From positions 1,439,501 through 1,503,500 of the forward strand of contig NZ_CP044126.1 of the NCBI RefSeq assembly GCF_016864575.1: a stretch of 64,000 nucleotides of DNA. Reading direction: 5' to 3'. The number at the start of each line of letters is the position of its first letter. Positions within the stretch are counted from its first letter, which is position 1. The position numbers and the translations under genes were made by a program. The notes below the pieces were generated by a model. That model was not told the DNA's origin, did not search any database, and saw only the letters and a program-made list of their open reading frames with translations. This document shows, one piece after another, positions 18,437 through 26,667 of this stretch. This stretch comes from Rhizobium sp. BG4. GTDB lineage: Bacteria > Pseudomonadota > Alphaproteobacteria > Rhizobiales > Rhizobiaceae.

Positions 18437-19192
18437 TCAAGGCAGGAAGGCGCCGCCGTTGATATGCAGCGTCTGGCCGGTGGTGAAACGCGCCTGCATG
18501 CTGGCGAGATAGGCAACGGCTGCCGCCACCTCTTCCGGCGTGCCGCGCCGTCCGACCAGCGTGCGCGTCGTCTTGTGATGGGTCGGATCGCCCGCCTTGG
18601 TGTGCTCGCGATTGGTCTCGATCATCCCCGGCGAGACAAGGTTGACGGTGATGCCGTCAGGGCTGAGTTCCTGGGCCAACGCCTTTGTCATGCCATCGAG
18701 ACCGGCCTTCGCCGAGACCACATGCACACGGTTGACCGCACCGGTATAGGCCGTCAGCCCGCCGATATTGATGATCGCGCCGCTGCCGCCCGCCCGCAGA
18801 TGCGGGATTGCCGCGCGGCTCATCAGGAAGGCGCCGTCGAGCGTGACGCTGATCACGTCCCGCCAATCCTTGTAGGAGAGCTCCTCGACCGGCGCTTCGC
18901 GGCGGATCGCGGCATTGTTGACCAGAATGTCGAGACGGCCGAGCGCCGAAGCGGCTTCGGAGACCAGCCTTGCGGCATCCGCCTCGCTCGCGACATCGCC
19001 GATCAGCACCTTGGCCTTGACGCCGAAAGCCTCGACCTCGCGGGCGACTGCTTCCGCGGCATCCTTGTCGGAGCGGGCGATAATGGCGATAGATGCGCCG
19101 GCTTCGGCGAGCGCCAGTGCGATGGCGCGGCCGATGTTGCGGGATGCGCCCGTGACCAGTGCGGCGCGGCCCTTGAGGCCGAGATCAGTCAT
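18437..19192 (-). CDS. Short-chain dehydrogenase/reductase-like protein lacking the catalytic Ser and Tyr
   Basis: A 251-residue SDR-fold protein. The NAD(P)-binding TGASRNIGRAIALALAE and NNAA (LVNNAAIRRE) motifs are intact. In the active-site region, however, the strand reads INIGGLTAYTG, with no Ser where the family has SS, and then NRVHVVSAKAG, where the residue four before Lys is Val and not the usual Tyr. The Lys is retained. It may therefore be an SDR with altered chemistry or a substrate-binding role, and should not be named as a standard reductase. It is in the PrpD/tricarboxylate-transporter operon, 12 bp after a PrpD gene. Confidence 0.8.
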   Translation of the reverse strand: MTDLGLKGRAALVTGASRNIGRAIALALAEAGASIAIIARSDKDAAEAVAREVEAFGVKAKVLIGDVASEADAARLVSEAASALGRLDILVNNAAIRREAPVEELSYKDWRDVISVTLDGAFLMSRAAIPHLRAGGSGAIINIGGLTAYTGAVNRVHVVSAKAGLDGMTKALAQELSPDGITVNLVSPGMIETNREHTKAGDPTHHKTTRTLVGRRGTPEEVAAAVAYLASMQARFTTGQTLHINGGAFLP

Positions 19193-19204
19193 GATGCCCT
19201 CCGT

Positions 19205-20575
19205 TCACAGCCGCGCTGCCGACAGGTCGACGGCGCCGCCGTCGGCGATCCGGCCGAGTGCCGAACGAAGTGCATCGATCCGCTCGCTGGTCAAGCCGCC
19301 GAAGGCGAGGTTTGCCTCGAACTTTGCTTGCAGCTCGGCATCCGGCAACGGCTCATGCGCGCCGCCGCGCATATGCGGCTGGCGGAACTCGCGGATGCTG
19401 CCGTCCTTCAGGACGGCCTTGACGTGGCCGGTATAGCCGCGCGGATAGGGATCGTTGGGGTCGATCTCGTAGGAAACCTTGGCGGCAAGCGCGCGCAGGG
19501 CGGGATCCTTTACCCGTTCGTCGGTGAACTGGCCGAGCCCGGCCTGGCCATCGGTAAAGCCGACCGCAATGCAATAGGGCGTCGAGAACTTGCCGGCATA
19601 GCCGTTCGGCGGCTGATGTTTCTTGGCAAGCGGCTCCCAGAGGCGATGGACGGTGCCTTCGCCGACATTGCAGGTGATCGAGACGATATCGTCGGCGGCA
19701 ATGCCTGATTTGGCGAGCTTGATGGCGCAGTCGATGAAGGGCTGGGTCATCGTTCCGCAGGCATAAGGCTTGAAGGCCAGCGTCTCCAGCACCCAGCTCT
19801 CGCCGAGACCATCGATCAGTGGCGCGAAATCGGGCGTCTTCGACGGGGCGAATGCCTTGTACATGCCGTTGGTGCCGTCGAAGACTGTGAGCGGTCCGGT
19901 AAAGCCGCCTTCGGCGAGCAACGCGGCGCGCAGACCCGCTTGGGCGGCAGCACCCGCATGGAGGCGCTTGGTCGAACTGCCATCGGCGAGATATTCGATG
20001 ATCCCGGATGCGAGGCTGCCGGAGATACCGAGCGCCCGGGCGATGGTTTCCGCATCCTGTCCAAGCGCTGCGCCGACCGCTGCGGCTGCTGCCGGGGCGC
20101 CGAAGATCGCGGTTGGGTGGAAGCTTGCCTTGTGGGTCGCCTGCGGCGCCACGAGGCTCATGCGGCACATCAGTTCGGTGCCGACGGCAATGCCGCGCAT
20201 CACCGCTTCGCCGTCGAGCTTGCGCTGTTCTGCGATTGCCAGCACGGCAGAGACGATGACCGCACCCGCATGGATCGGCCCGCCTTCGAACGTGTCGTCA
20301 TAGTCTTCGCCATGGGCGGCGGTGCCGTTGACCAGGGCCGCATCGTAGAGGCCGAGCTTTCGGGCGTGACCGAAGGCGGTGCAATCGCCTTCATCCGCAG
20401 CGCTGCCGAGGGCCGCCTTGACGTAATCGGTATCACGGGCGGCGACTGCTAGCGCGACGATATCGAAGATCAGCTGGCGGCAGGTGGCGCGCGCTGCTGC
20501 CGGGGGCACCGCACTCGCGGCAAATGCCGCGAGCGTGGTTGCGACCGGTGCCGGTTTCGAGACGGCAACATTCAT
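19205..20575 (-). CDS. MmgE/PrpD family protein (second in the operon)
   Basis: A 456-residue protein of the MmgE/PrpD fold, recognised from the helical N-terminal domain, AALVNGTAAHGEDYDDTFEGGPIHAGAVIVSAVLA (in outline), HPTAIFGAPAAAAA and KPYACGTMTQPFIDC. Known members include 2-methylcitrate dehydratase, cis-aconitate decarboxylase and iminodisuccinate epimerase, all acting on polycarboxylates. Which reaction this one performs cannot be read. A second family member lies in the same operon (23651-25096). Its start overlaps the end of tctA by four bases, implying translational coupling with the transporter. Confidence 0.85.
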   Translation of the reverse strand: MNVAVSKPAPVATTLAAFAASAVPPAAARATCRQLIFDIVALAVAARDTDYVKAALGSAADEGDCTAFGHARKLGLYDAALVNGTAAHGEDYDDTFEGGPIHAGAVIVSAVLAIAEQRKLDGEAVMRGIAVGTELMCRMSLVAPQATHKASFHPTAIFGAPAAAAAVGAALGQDAETIARALGISGSLASGIIEYLADGSSTKRLHAGAAAQAGLRAALLAEGGFTGPLTVFDGTNGMYKAFAPSKTPDFAPLIDGLGESWVLETLAFKPYACGTMTQPFIDCAIKLAKSGIAADDIVSITCNVGEGTVHRLWEPLAKKHQPPNGYAGKFSTPYCIAVGFTDGQAGLGQFTDERVKDPALRALAAKVSYEIDPNDPYPRGYTGHVKAVLKDGSIREFRQPHMRGGAHEPLPDAELQAKFEANLAFGGLTSERIDALRSALGRIADGGAVDLSAARL

Positions 20576-22068
20576 GAATGAGCTTCCTTCAGCTTGGCCT
20601 TGCGCGCGTCGCGAACTTCGCGGGCGAGGGAGAAGACGATAAAGATGAGGGCGAGCGTCAGCAGGCCCAGCGCGATCGGATCCTGCAGGAAGATCATCAG
20701 GTCGCCGCCGGACAGAACCAGCGAGCGCCGGTAGCTGGATTCGACCATGTGGCCGAGGACGACGCCGAGGATCATCGGCAGAACCGGGAAGCGCGTCAGG
20801 CGCATCAGGTAGCCCACCAGACCGAGCCCGAGGGCGATGCCGAGGTCGAAGAGGCTGTTGTTCAGCGTGTAGATGCCGGACAGGATCAGCGCGAAGATGA
20901 AGCCGGAGCGGTACTGCCGCGGACGGTTCACCAGCCAGATGCAGGCGGGCAGGATGATGATACCGATGCCGATCTGGGCGATGATGGCGATGAACGAGCC
21001 GACATAGATGCTGTCGATGACCTGGGCGCTCTGTTCGAACAGGCGCGGTCCCGGGATCAGGCCGTGCATCAGCAGGCCGCCGAGCAGAACCGCCGTGGAG
21101 TTCGAGCTCGGAATACCGAAGCTGAGCAGCGGGATCATCGCCGTGCTTGCCACGGTGTTGTTGGCGGCCTCAGGGGCGGCCACGCCTTCTTCGGAGCCCT
21201 TGCCGAAGAGCTGCGGGGTCTTCGACCAGCGGCGGGCTTCGTTATAAGACATGAAGGCCGCGATCGAGCCGCCGCCGCCGGGCGTCAGGCCCTCGAACAG
21301 GCCGAGGATGCAGCCGATGAACTGCGAACGCTTCAGCTTGTTCATCATCGACAGGCTCGGCAGCTTGATGCGGATGCTGGCATTGAGCCGGCTCATGCCT
21401 GCCGAACCCGACTGGCTCATCAGCTCGGTCAGCGCGAAGAGGCCGACCATGACGAGAACCGGCTCGATACCGCCGAGAAGATCCGGGATATCGAAGGTGA
21501 AGCGGGTGACGCCGGAGATCGGGTCGGTGCCGACGGTCGAGAGCATCAGGCCGATCGTTGCGGCCGCCAGTCCCTTGATCAGCGAGCCGCCGCTCATCGA
21601 GGCGATGACGCTGAGGCCGAGGATGCCGAGGCCGAAATAGGATGCGGGCGTGAAGGCGAGTGCCAGCCAGGAAAGCGGCTCGGTCAGAAGAACCAGCATT
21701 GCAAGGCCGAACAGCGAGCCGACGACGCCGGACATCAGCGAGATGCCGAGCGCTTCACCGGCGCGGCCCTGGCGGTTCATCTCGTAGCCGTCGATAACGG
21801 TCGCGGCGGACGAATTGGTGCCGGGCGTGCGGATCAGGATCGCCGGGATCGAGCCGCCGTATTCGGCGCCGATATAGACGCAGGCCAGCAGCGCGATCGC
21901 CTGTGCCGGGTCCATCGTGTAGGTGAACGGCAGAACGAGCGCCATGGTGATCGAGGCGGAAATGCCGGGAAGCGCGCCGCCGAGAATGCCCCAGGTGAGG
22001 CCGGCGATGGCGACGAAGAAGATCGGCGTTTCAGTCAAGAGATGGATGATGTCCCAGAAGGTCGCCAT
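20572..22068 (-). CDS. tctA: Tripartite tricarboxylate transporter, large permease subunit TctA
   Basis: About 498 residues with some twelve membrane spans, matching the TctA family: the N-terminal GGALPGISASITMALVLPFTYTMDP, GTNSSAATVIDGYEM, GLTPGGGGSIAAFMSYNEA and LSFGIPSSNSTAVLLGGL. It forms the inner-membrane channel that takes the acid delivered by TctC. The ATG at 22068 is chosen (MATFWDIIHL) because it matches the family start and shares its A with the tctB stop (TGATG). Tct systems carry citrate, tartrate, aromatic acids and others. Confidence 0.93.
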   Translation of the reverse strand: MATFWDIIHLLTETPIFFVAIAGLTWGILGGALPGISASITMALVLPFTYTMDPAQAIALLACVYIGAEYGGSIPAILIRTPGTNSSAATVIDGYEMNRQGRAGEALGISLMSGVVGSLFGLAMLVLLTEPLSWLALAFTPASYFGLGILGLSVIASMSGGSLIKGLAAATIGLMLSTVGTDPISGVTRFTFDIPDLLGGIEPVLVMVGLFALTELMSQSGSAGMSRLNASIRIKLPSLSMMNKLKRSQFIGCILGLFEGLTPGGGGSIAAFMSYNEARRWSKTPQLFGKGSEEGVAAPEAANNTVASTAMIPLLSFGIPSSNSTAVLLGGLLMHGLIPGPRLFEQSAQVIDSIYVGSFIAIIAQIGIGIIILPACIWLVNRPRQYRSGFIFALILSGIYTLNNSLFDLGIALGLGLVGYLMRLTRFPVLPMILGVVLGHMVESSYRRSLVLSGGDLMIFLQDPIALGLLTLALIFIVFSLAREVRDARKAKLKEAHS

Positions 22069-22565
22069 CAGAAAAGTCCTTGGAAGAGCGAGCCCATCGG
22101 CTGGTTGACGCCGAGCAGCTTCACGAAGATGGCCCAATAGAGAATGCCGCCGCCGATCGCGGCCGCCGGGATGACCCAGGTGCGCGGCGATCCCTCGTAA
22201 AGGGCGATGCCGGCGATCAGCAGCGCTGTCGCAATCGGATAGCCGACGAAGGGCAGGAGGGCGACGTAAGCGGCGCCGAAGAGCAGGAAACCGATGGCGC
22301 GCGGAAGCTTGGCGTTTTCATCCGCCTCTTCGTCGTCGGCATTGCCCGGTGCAGCCGCGGCCGTTGCCGGCTTCATGCGAGCCGAAAGCAGCGTGCGGAC
22401 GATCAGGCAGACGGCGAGAATGGCGAGGATGGCAGCCAGAACCTTCGGCAGGCCGCCGGCACCGATCTCGTCGGAGAGCGTGCTGTCGGCGATCTGCGTG
22501 GTCCAGGTGTAATAGGTGCCGGCGACGGCCAGAAGCACGACGCCGCTGAGAAGATCTTTGTTCAT
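22068..22565 (-). CDS. tctB: Tripartite tricarboxylate transporter, small subunit TctB
   Basis: A 165-residue small membrane subunit with four predicted spans and a short charged loop after the second one (NADDEEADENAKLPRAIG). It partners TctA in the inner membrane. The start at 22565 (MNKDLLSGVVLL) fits the family; the upstream in-frame start falls inside the intercistronic hairpin. It sits between tctC and tctA, the standard tctCBA order. Confidence 0.88.
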   Translation of the reverse strand: MNKDLLSGVVLLAVAGTYYTWTTQIADSTLSDEIGAGGLPKVLAAILAILAVCLIVRTLLSARMKPATAAAAPGNADDEEADENAKLPRAIGFLLFGAAYVALLPFVGYPIATALLIAGIALYEGSPRTWVIPAAAIGGGILYWAIFVKLLGVNQPMGSLFQGLF

Positions 22566-22595
22566 GAGATTATCCTCATGGAGAAGCAGGGGGCT

Positions 22596-22622
22596 CCGGA
22601 ACCGCGGGCCGCGCGGTTCCGG
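22596..22622 (-). promoter_or_regulatory. Intercistronic hairpin between tctC and tctB
   Basis: A perfect 11-bp stem, ccggaaccgcg at 22596-22606 with cgcggttccgg at 22612-22622, has a 5-base loop. It stands just downstream of the binding-protein gene tctC, where such structures often stabilise the upstream message or limit read-through into the membrane genes. Function is inferred. Confidence 0.6.
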
Positions 22623-22636
22623 CATGTCGCGGCCGG

Positions 22637-23605
22637 TTACTTGATCGCGCCGGTCGATTTCAGGAAGTCTTCGGTGGTGGTTGCGAAGGTGTTGACGAAA
22701 TCGGGATATTCCTTGTGGCCGATCGGCTTGGCGACGAGCACTTCTTCGGAATAGGCCTTCTTGTAATCCGGGTCTTCGAGCAGCTTCTTGACGGCTTCGT
22801 CCCAGATCGCAGCAGTCTCATCCGGAATGCCCTTCGGGCCCGCGAGGCCGCGGAACTTCACGAGCGAGACGTCGTAGCCGAGTTCCTTGACGGTCGGGAC
22901 GTCAGGCTTGTCGGCGATGCGTTCCGGATTGAAGGTGGCGAGAAGGACGATCTTGCCGGCGTCGAGCTGCGAGCGCAGTTCCTGGATCTCGCCGATGCCG
23001 ATGTCGAGCGTGCCGTTCAGCACGTTGAGCATCATGTCGCCGCCGCCTTCATGGGTGACGATCGCGGGCGTGACGCCTGCGGCGCGCTTCAGCTGTTCGG
23101 CGGCCTGGCGTTCCAGCGAGGCCGGGTTTGCCGCGCCCCAGCGGCCACGCTCCTTCTTGGCGTGATCGATAACGTCCTTCAGCGACTTGTAGGGGCCGTC
23201 GGCGCGGGTGAAGATCACTTCGCTGTCGAGGAAGAAGTTCACGAGCGGCTGCATGTCCTTGTAGGTCGACTGCGGCTTGCTCATCAGCGAGGTGTAGATA
23301 TAGGTCGGCGTCGTCGCGTAGAAGACGCTGCCGTCGGCAGGGGCTGCGGCGACACGCGCCATGGCCTTCGCACCGCTGCCGCCCTGGACGTTTTCGACGA
23401 CGAAGGTGGCATTGATGTACTTGCCGAGATATTTCGACATCTCGCGAAGGAAGACGTCGCTGCCGCCGCCCGGGCTCGAATGCGTCACCAGGGTGACGAC
23501 CTTGACCGGATAGGCCGCGGGCTCTGCGAGAGCCGGCGTTGCGGACAGCAGTGCCAGAGCGGCAAGCCCGGAAACTGCTGTTCCAATCATCTTGATCATG
23601 CTCAT
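22637..23605 (-). CDS. tctC: Tripartite tricarboxylate transporter, periplasmic binding protein TctC
   Basis: A 322-residue secreted protein with a Sec signal peptide (MIKMIGTAVSGLAALALLSATPALAEP in outline, cleavage near residue 28) and the Bug/TctC fold: YPVKVVTLVTHSSPGGGSDVFLR, NVQGGSGAKAMARVA and the C-terminal KKLLEDPDYKKAYSEE. It captures a carboxylic acid in the periplasm for TctAB. The ligand is unknown; the two PrpD proteins and the dehydrogenase in this island point to a di- or tricarboxylate. Confidence 0.92.
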   Translation of the reverse strand: MSMIKMIGTAVSGLAALALLSATPALAEPAAYPVKVVTLVTHSSPGGGSDVFLREMSKYLGKYINATFVVENVQGGSGAKAMARVAAAPADGSVFYATTPTYIYTSLMSKPQSTYKDMQPLVNFFLDSEVIFTRADGPYKSLKDVIDHAKKERGRWGAANPASLERQAAEQLKRAAGVTPAIVTHEGGGDMMLNVLNGTLDIGIGEIQELRSQLDAGKIVLLATFNPERIADKPDVPTVKELGYDVSLVKFRGLAGPKGIPDETAAIWDEAVKKLLEDPDYKKAYSEEVLVAKPIGHKEYPDFVNTFATTTEDFLKSTGAIK

Positions 23606-23650
23606 TTCTCTCTCCCACTAGTTCACCGCCTCTCCCAGGGCGGTGTTGCC

Positions 23651-25096
23651 TCAAAAAATCAGATCATTCCGCAGCAAGGCCCCGGCGGCTGCGCCGTCAC
23701 CGCTGATCAGCGCCATCAGGCGCTTGATGTCGGCGCCCTTGTCGATGCCTCGGACCAGGCGGAGCAGTTCGGCCCGGTCGCTATCGCTGATGACGCCCTC
23801 GGCGCACATCAGGAACTTGGCGTCCAGATCGGTATCGTTGATCGGGTTGGACGGGCCGCCGCGATAGCGTTCGTCTGCCCACTGCACGAGGGTGCGGCCA
23901 TCCTTGGTGACGACCTCGATGCGCGAGCGGATCTTGTCGTAGCCCTGCGCGTCGATCTCGAGATCGTTGATGACTTCGGTGCGCGCCTGCAGGTCCTGCA
24001 TCGCCTCTCCGGCAACGAAGGCATCCTCGAACTCATGATGGCTGGCGCGGCGGCAAAGCGCGATCATGGCGAGCAGCGCCGGCATCGAGAACTTCGCCTG
24101 CAGATGGTTCCTGGCGATCGGATAGCGGATCGGCTCGATGATGTTCTTGCCGGCGAAGAAGCGGATGCGATCGATCTCTCCCGGCTTGAGATCGTGATCG
24201 AGTACCAGCTTCAGCATCGCGTCCATCGACTGATGGGTGAGGATGCCCGACGGATAGGGCTTGATGCTGACGCCGGGGCTGACGATCGTCAGCGGCGAGG
24301 CGAAGCCCTGCTTGGCCTTCTCCTCGTCGAAGCCTTCACCCATGACCGAGAAGAAGCCCCAGGTGCCATCGAGCGCTGCCGGATCGGCTTCGAAGCCGCG
24401 TGCAGCCAGAAGGGCGGCAGTGATGCCGTTTTCGCAGGCGCGGCCGACATGCAACGGCTTGGTCATCGTGCCGAAATTGACGCGGATGCCGGCGGCGAAG
24501 CTGGCGGCGAGGCCGAGCGTATGGGCAAGCTGCGCGCCCTTGAGGCCGAGCAGCTTGGCGGCAGCAGCAGCCGCACCGAAGGTGCCGACGGTGCCGCTCG
24601 TGTGGTGGCCGCGGCGGTAGTGGCGCGGCTTCATCCACTCGGAAATCTTGCACTCGACCTCGAAACCGACCTGGAAGGCCAGCATGATGTCACGGCCATC
24701 GACATTGCCAAGCTCGCTGGCAATGATCAGCGCAGCCGTCAGCGGCGGCACGGAAGGATGGGTGAGCAGGCCGTAAACATGGGCGGGATCATGCGAAACC
24801 TGCGTGTCGTCCCAGTCATGTGCATGACCCGACGTGCCCCAGACGCGGCCCGCGATCGCGGCCGGAACCTTCTTCGTGCCGGCGCCCGGCAGTGAAGCAT
24901 CGCCGCGGCCGCCCTGGGCCAGCGCGTCCTCGATCAGGATACGGACGGAGGATTCCTGGCTGCCTGCGAGATAGAGGCCAACCGTATCGACCATGCAGCG
25001 GCGGGCGATGGCAAGGGCTTCCTCGGGCAGATCGGCATAGGTCGTCTGCTCGATGAAACGGATGGCCTGAGCCGTGATGTCGGATATGCTGCTCAC
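23651..25096 (-). CDS. MmgE/PrpD family protein (first in the operon)
   Basis: A 481-residue MmgE/PrpD protein with GTSGHAHDWDDTQVSHDPAH, HTSGTVGTFGAAAAAAKLLGL and KPYPSGILTHQSMDAML, the expected substrate-pocket regions. It differs from the second family member in this operon, so the two probably act on different intermediates, for example an isomer pair or consecutive dehydration and epimerisation; that is inference. It lies between the GntR gene (17 bp upstream) and tctC. Confidence 0.87.
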   Translation of the reverse strand: MSSISDITAQAIRFIEQTTYADLPEEALAIARRCMVDTVGLYLAGSQESSVRILIEDALAQGGRGDASLPGAGTKKVPAAIAGRVWGTSGHAHDWDDTQVSHDPAHVYGLLTHPSVPPLTAALIIASELGNVDGRDIMLAFQVGFEVECKISEWMKPRHYRRGHHTSGTVGTFGAAAAAAKLLGLKGAQLAHTLGLAASFAAGIRVNFGTMTKPLHVGRACENGITAALLAARGFEADPAALDGTWGFFSVMGEGFDEEKAKQGFASPLTIVSPGVSIKPYPSGILTHQSMDAMLKLVLDHDLKPGEIDRIRFFAGKNIIEPIRYPIARNHLQAKFSMPALLAMIALCRRASHHEFEDAFVAGEAMQDLQARTEVINDLEIDAQGYDKIRSRIEVVTKDGRTLVQWADERYRGGPSNPINDTDLDAKFLMCAEGVISDSDRAELLRLVRGIDKGADIKRLMALISGDGAAAGALLRNDLIF

Positions 25097-25113
25097 CAGT
25101 GGTATCTCCCTAT

Positions 25114-25785
25114 TTATTTATGTGTTGCGACCGTCGCCATCAGCCGGAGCCGGGCGGAGTCGACATGTCCAGTATGCGCTGCCAGCGCCCTTTGCGGGTC
25201 GCGGGCAATGATCGCGGCGGCCATCTCGTGGTGTTCGAGATGCGAGGCATGCAAGGAATCGCCGAGCATCAGGTTGCGGGCGCGGTAGAGCCGCAGCTGC
25301 TTGACGAGGCCGAGATATTGTTGGGCAAGCGTCGGGTTTCCGGCGTTGCGGACGATGAATTCGTGGAAGGCGAAATTGAGCTTCACATAGGCTTCGAAAT
25401 CATCGGCCGCGACCGCCTTGTCCATGTCGGCGATGAAGGTCTTTACCCGGCCGATGCCTTCGTCGCTGATGCGCTCGGCTAGCAGCTTTCCGGCAAGGCC
25501 GAACAGTGCGGCACGGACTTCATAGACGTCGCAGGCCTGCTCGGCGCTGAGTTCGCGGACGAAGAAACCGCGGTTCGGCACCTGCTCGACGAGGCCGGAA
25601 GAATCCATCGAGCGCAGTGCCTCGCGGATCGGGCCGCGGCTGATGCCGAAGCGCAGCGCCAGCTCCTTCTCGTTGATCCGGTCGCCGGGGCCGAACTCGC
25701 CGCTCAGGATGACGCGCTCGATCTCCTGCTCCAGCACCATGGGCAGGGACTGCGACCGCAAGATCTCGACAGCGCTCAGAACCAT
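25114..25785 (-). CDS. GntR family regulator (FadR subfamily), second of a paralogous pair
   Basis: A 223-residue regulator with an N-terminal winged helix (MVLEQEIERVILSGEFGPGDRINEKELALRFGISRGPIREALRSM in outline) and a helical FCD effector domain. It is a paralog of the regulator at 15377-16066 and is the first gene of the operon that includes both PrpD proteins, TctCBA, the SDR and ChrA. A near-perfect palindrome stands 39 bp upstream. It probably represses its own operon until a carboxylate effector is bound. Confidence 0.88.
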   Translation of the reverse strand: MVLSAVEILRSQSLPMVLEQEIERVILSGEFGPGDRINEKELALRFGISRGPIREALRSMDSSGLVEQVPNRGFFVRELSAEQACDVYEVRAALFGLAGKLLAERISDEGIGRVKTFIADMDKAVAADDFEAYVKLNFAFHEFIVRNAGNPTLAQQYLGLVKQLRLYRARNLMLGDSLHASHLEHHEMAAAIIARDPQRALAAHTGHVDSARLRLMATVATHK

Positions 25786-25824
25786 TCAACTCTCCTCTTG
25801 AGGCAAGACTTCACATGCAGAATG

Positions 25825-25842
25825 TAAATTGTCAACAATTTA
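25825..25842. promoter_or_regulatory. Operator palindrome before the GntR/PrpD/Tct operon
   Basis: The arms taaattgt (25825-25832) and acaattta (25835-25842) are perfect inverted repeats around a 2-bp centre. The inner ATTGT-N2-ACAAT matches the site at 16104-16115 beside the paralogous regulator. It is the likely binding site for one or both GntR proteins. Confidence 0.6.
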
Positions 25843-25935
25843 ATGTCGATCAAATCGGCGGCCTGTGGATGGGTCGTGGTAGTGCAGCCAGGGAGGAGGT
25901 ATGGAAATAAGGGTGCGGCAGAGCCGCGCTCGCCG

Positions 25936-26574
25936 CTATTCGGCGGCGTTGTCGTCGAGCTTCAGCGCGGAGCGGCCGCGGGTCAGGTTGGTGATCAGCA
26001 GAGCGGCGTCTTCGGCGTGCTTCTCGATGATGTCGAGCGTCAGCCAGCAGCCTTCGTGGTCGAACTGCTCGGCCATGACGCGGGCCATGCCTGCCGATGT
26101 CAGCTTGGCGCGGACGATCTCCAGATCCTGAAAGCTCAGGTGAACGGTCCCGCCGATGGAGGCGACGGTTTCCTCAAGCTCGGCCTCGCGCAGGCAGGCG
26201 GCCGCCGTGCCGCCATAGGCGCGAACCAGGCCGCCCGCGCCGAGCAGCACGCCACCGAACCAGCGGGTGACGATGACGAGTGTCTTGTCGAGCTGGCGAC
26301 CTTCCATGGCCTGGAAGATCGGCTTTCCGGCGGTGCCCGAGGGCTCGCCGTCATCGCTGAAACGGTAGACGTTGCCGACACGCCAGGCGTAGCAATTGTG
26401 ATTGGCGGAAGGGTCGGAGTGCTCCGCGAGTGCCGTCTTTACCGCGGCTTCGCTGTCGACAGGAATGGCGATCGCCAGAAACCGGCTCTTCTTGACCGTC
26501 TGCTCAAGGCTGATCTGGTTTTTCAGGACGAACATCTGCGGCGGCGGACCCGGCTGGTTGGCGTCATGCCTCAT
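25936..26574 (-). CDS. YigZ/IMPACT family protein
   Basis: About 212 residues. The first two thirds carry the IMPACT/YigZ domain: LEQTVKKSRFLAIAIPV, NHNCYAWRVG, FSDDGEPSGTAGKPI and TLVIVTRWFGGVLLGAGGLVRAYG (in outline), followed by the small C-terminal DUF1949-type domain. The family is conserved in bacteria and related to eukaryotic regulators of translation, but its bacterial function is not settled. The start may be at 26574 (MRHDANQPG) or 26535 (MFVLKNQ); the latter fits the family core better, the former is the first reasonable ATG. It is divergent from the NAD regulator gene. Confidence 0.82.
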   Translation of the reverse strand: MRHDANQPGPPPQMFVLKNQISLEQTVKKSRFLAIAIPVDSEAAVKTALAEHSDPSANHNCYAWRVGNVYRFSDDGEPSGTAGKPIFQAMEGRQLDKTLVIVTRWFGGVLLGAGGLVRAYGGTAAACLREAELEETVASIGGTVHLSFQDLEIVRAKLTSAGMARVMAEQFDHEGCWLTLDIIEKHAEDAALLITNLTRGRSALKLDDNAAE

Positions 26575-26667
26575 AGCGCAAAGCCGCGGCTGCCTCCAGC
26601 GCCTGTTGGCGAAGTGGCGCGGCTGTGCCAAAAGGATCGAAGTGCCGGATAGCTGAGGGGAATCAAC

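Noticed and set aside
20578..22140. A 520-codon plus-strand frame covering tctA
   Set aside because: Its composition (very rich in Asp, Arg, Gln and Ala) is the mirror of a membrane protein on the other strand; TctA motifs are clear on the minus strand.
22715..24895. A 726-codon open frame on the plus strand antisense to tctC and the first PrpD gene
   Set aside because: It is the antisense shadow of two well-supported minus-strand genes in GC-rich sequence; the translation is low in hydrophobic domain structure and matches no family.
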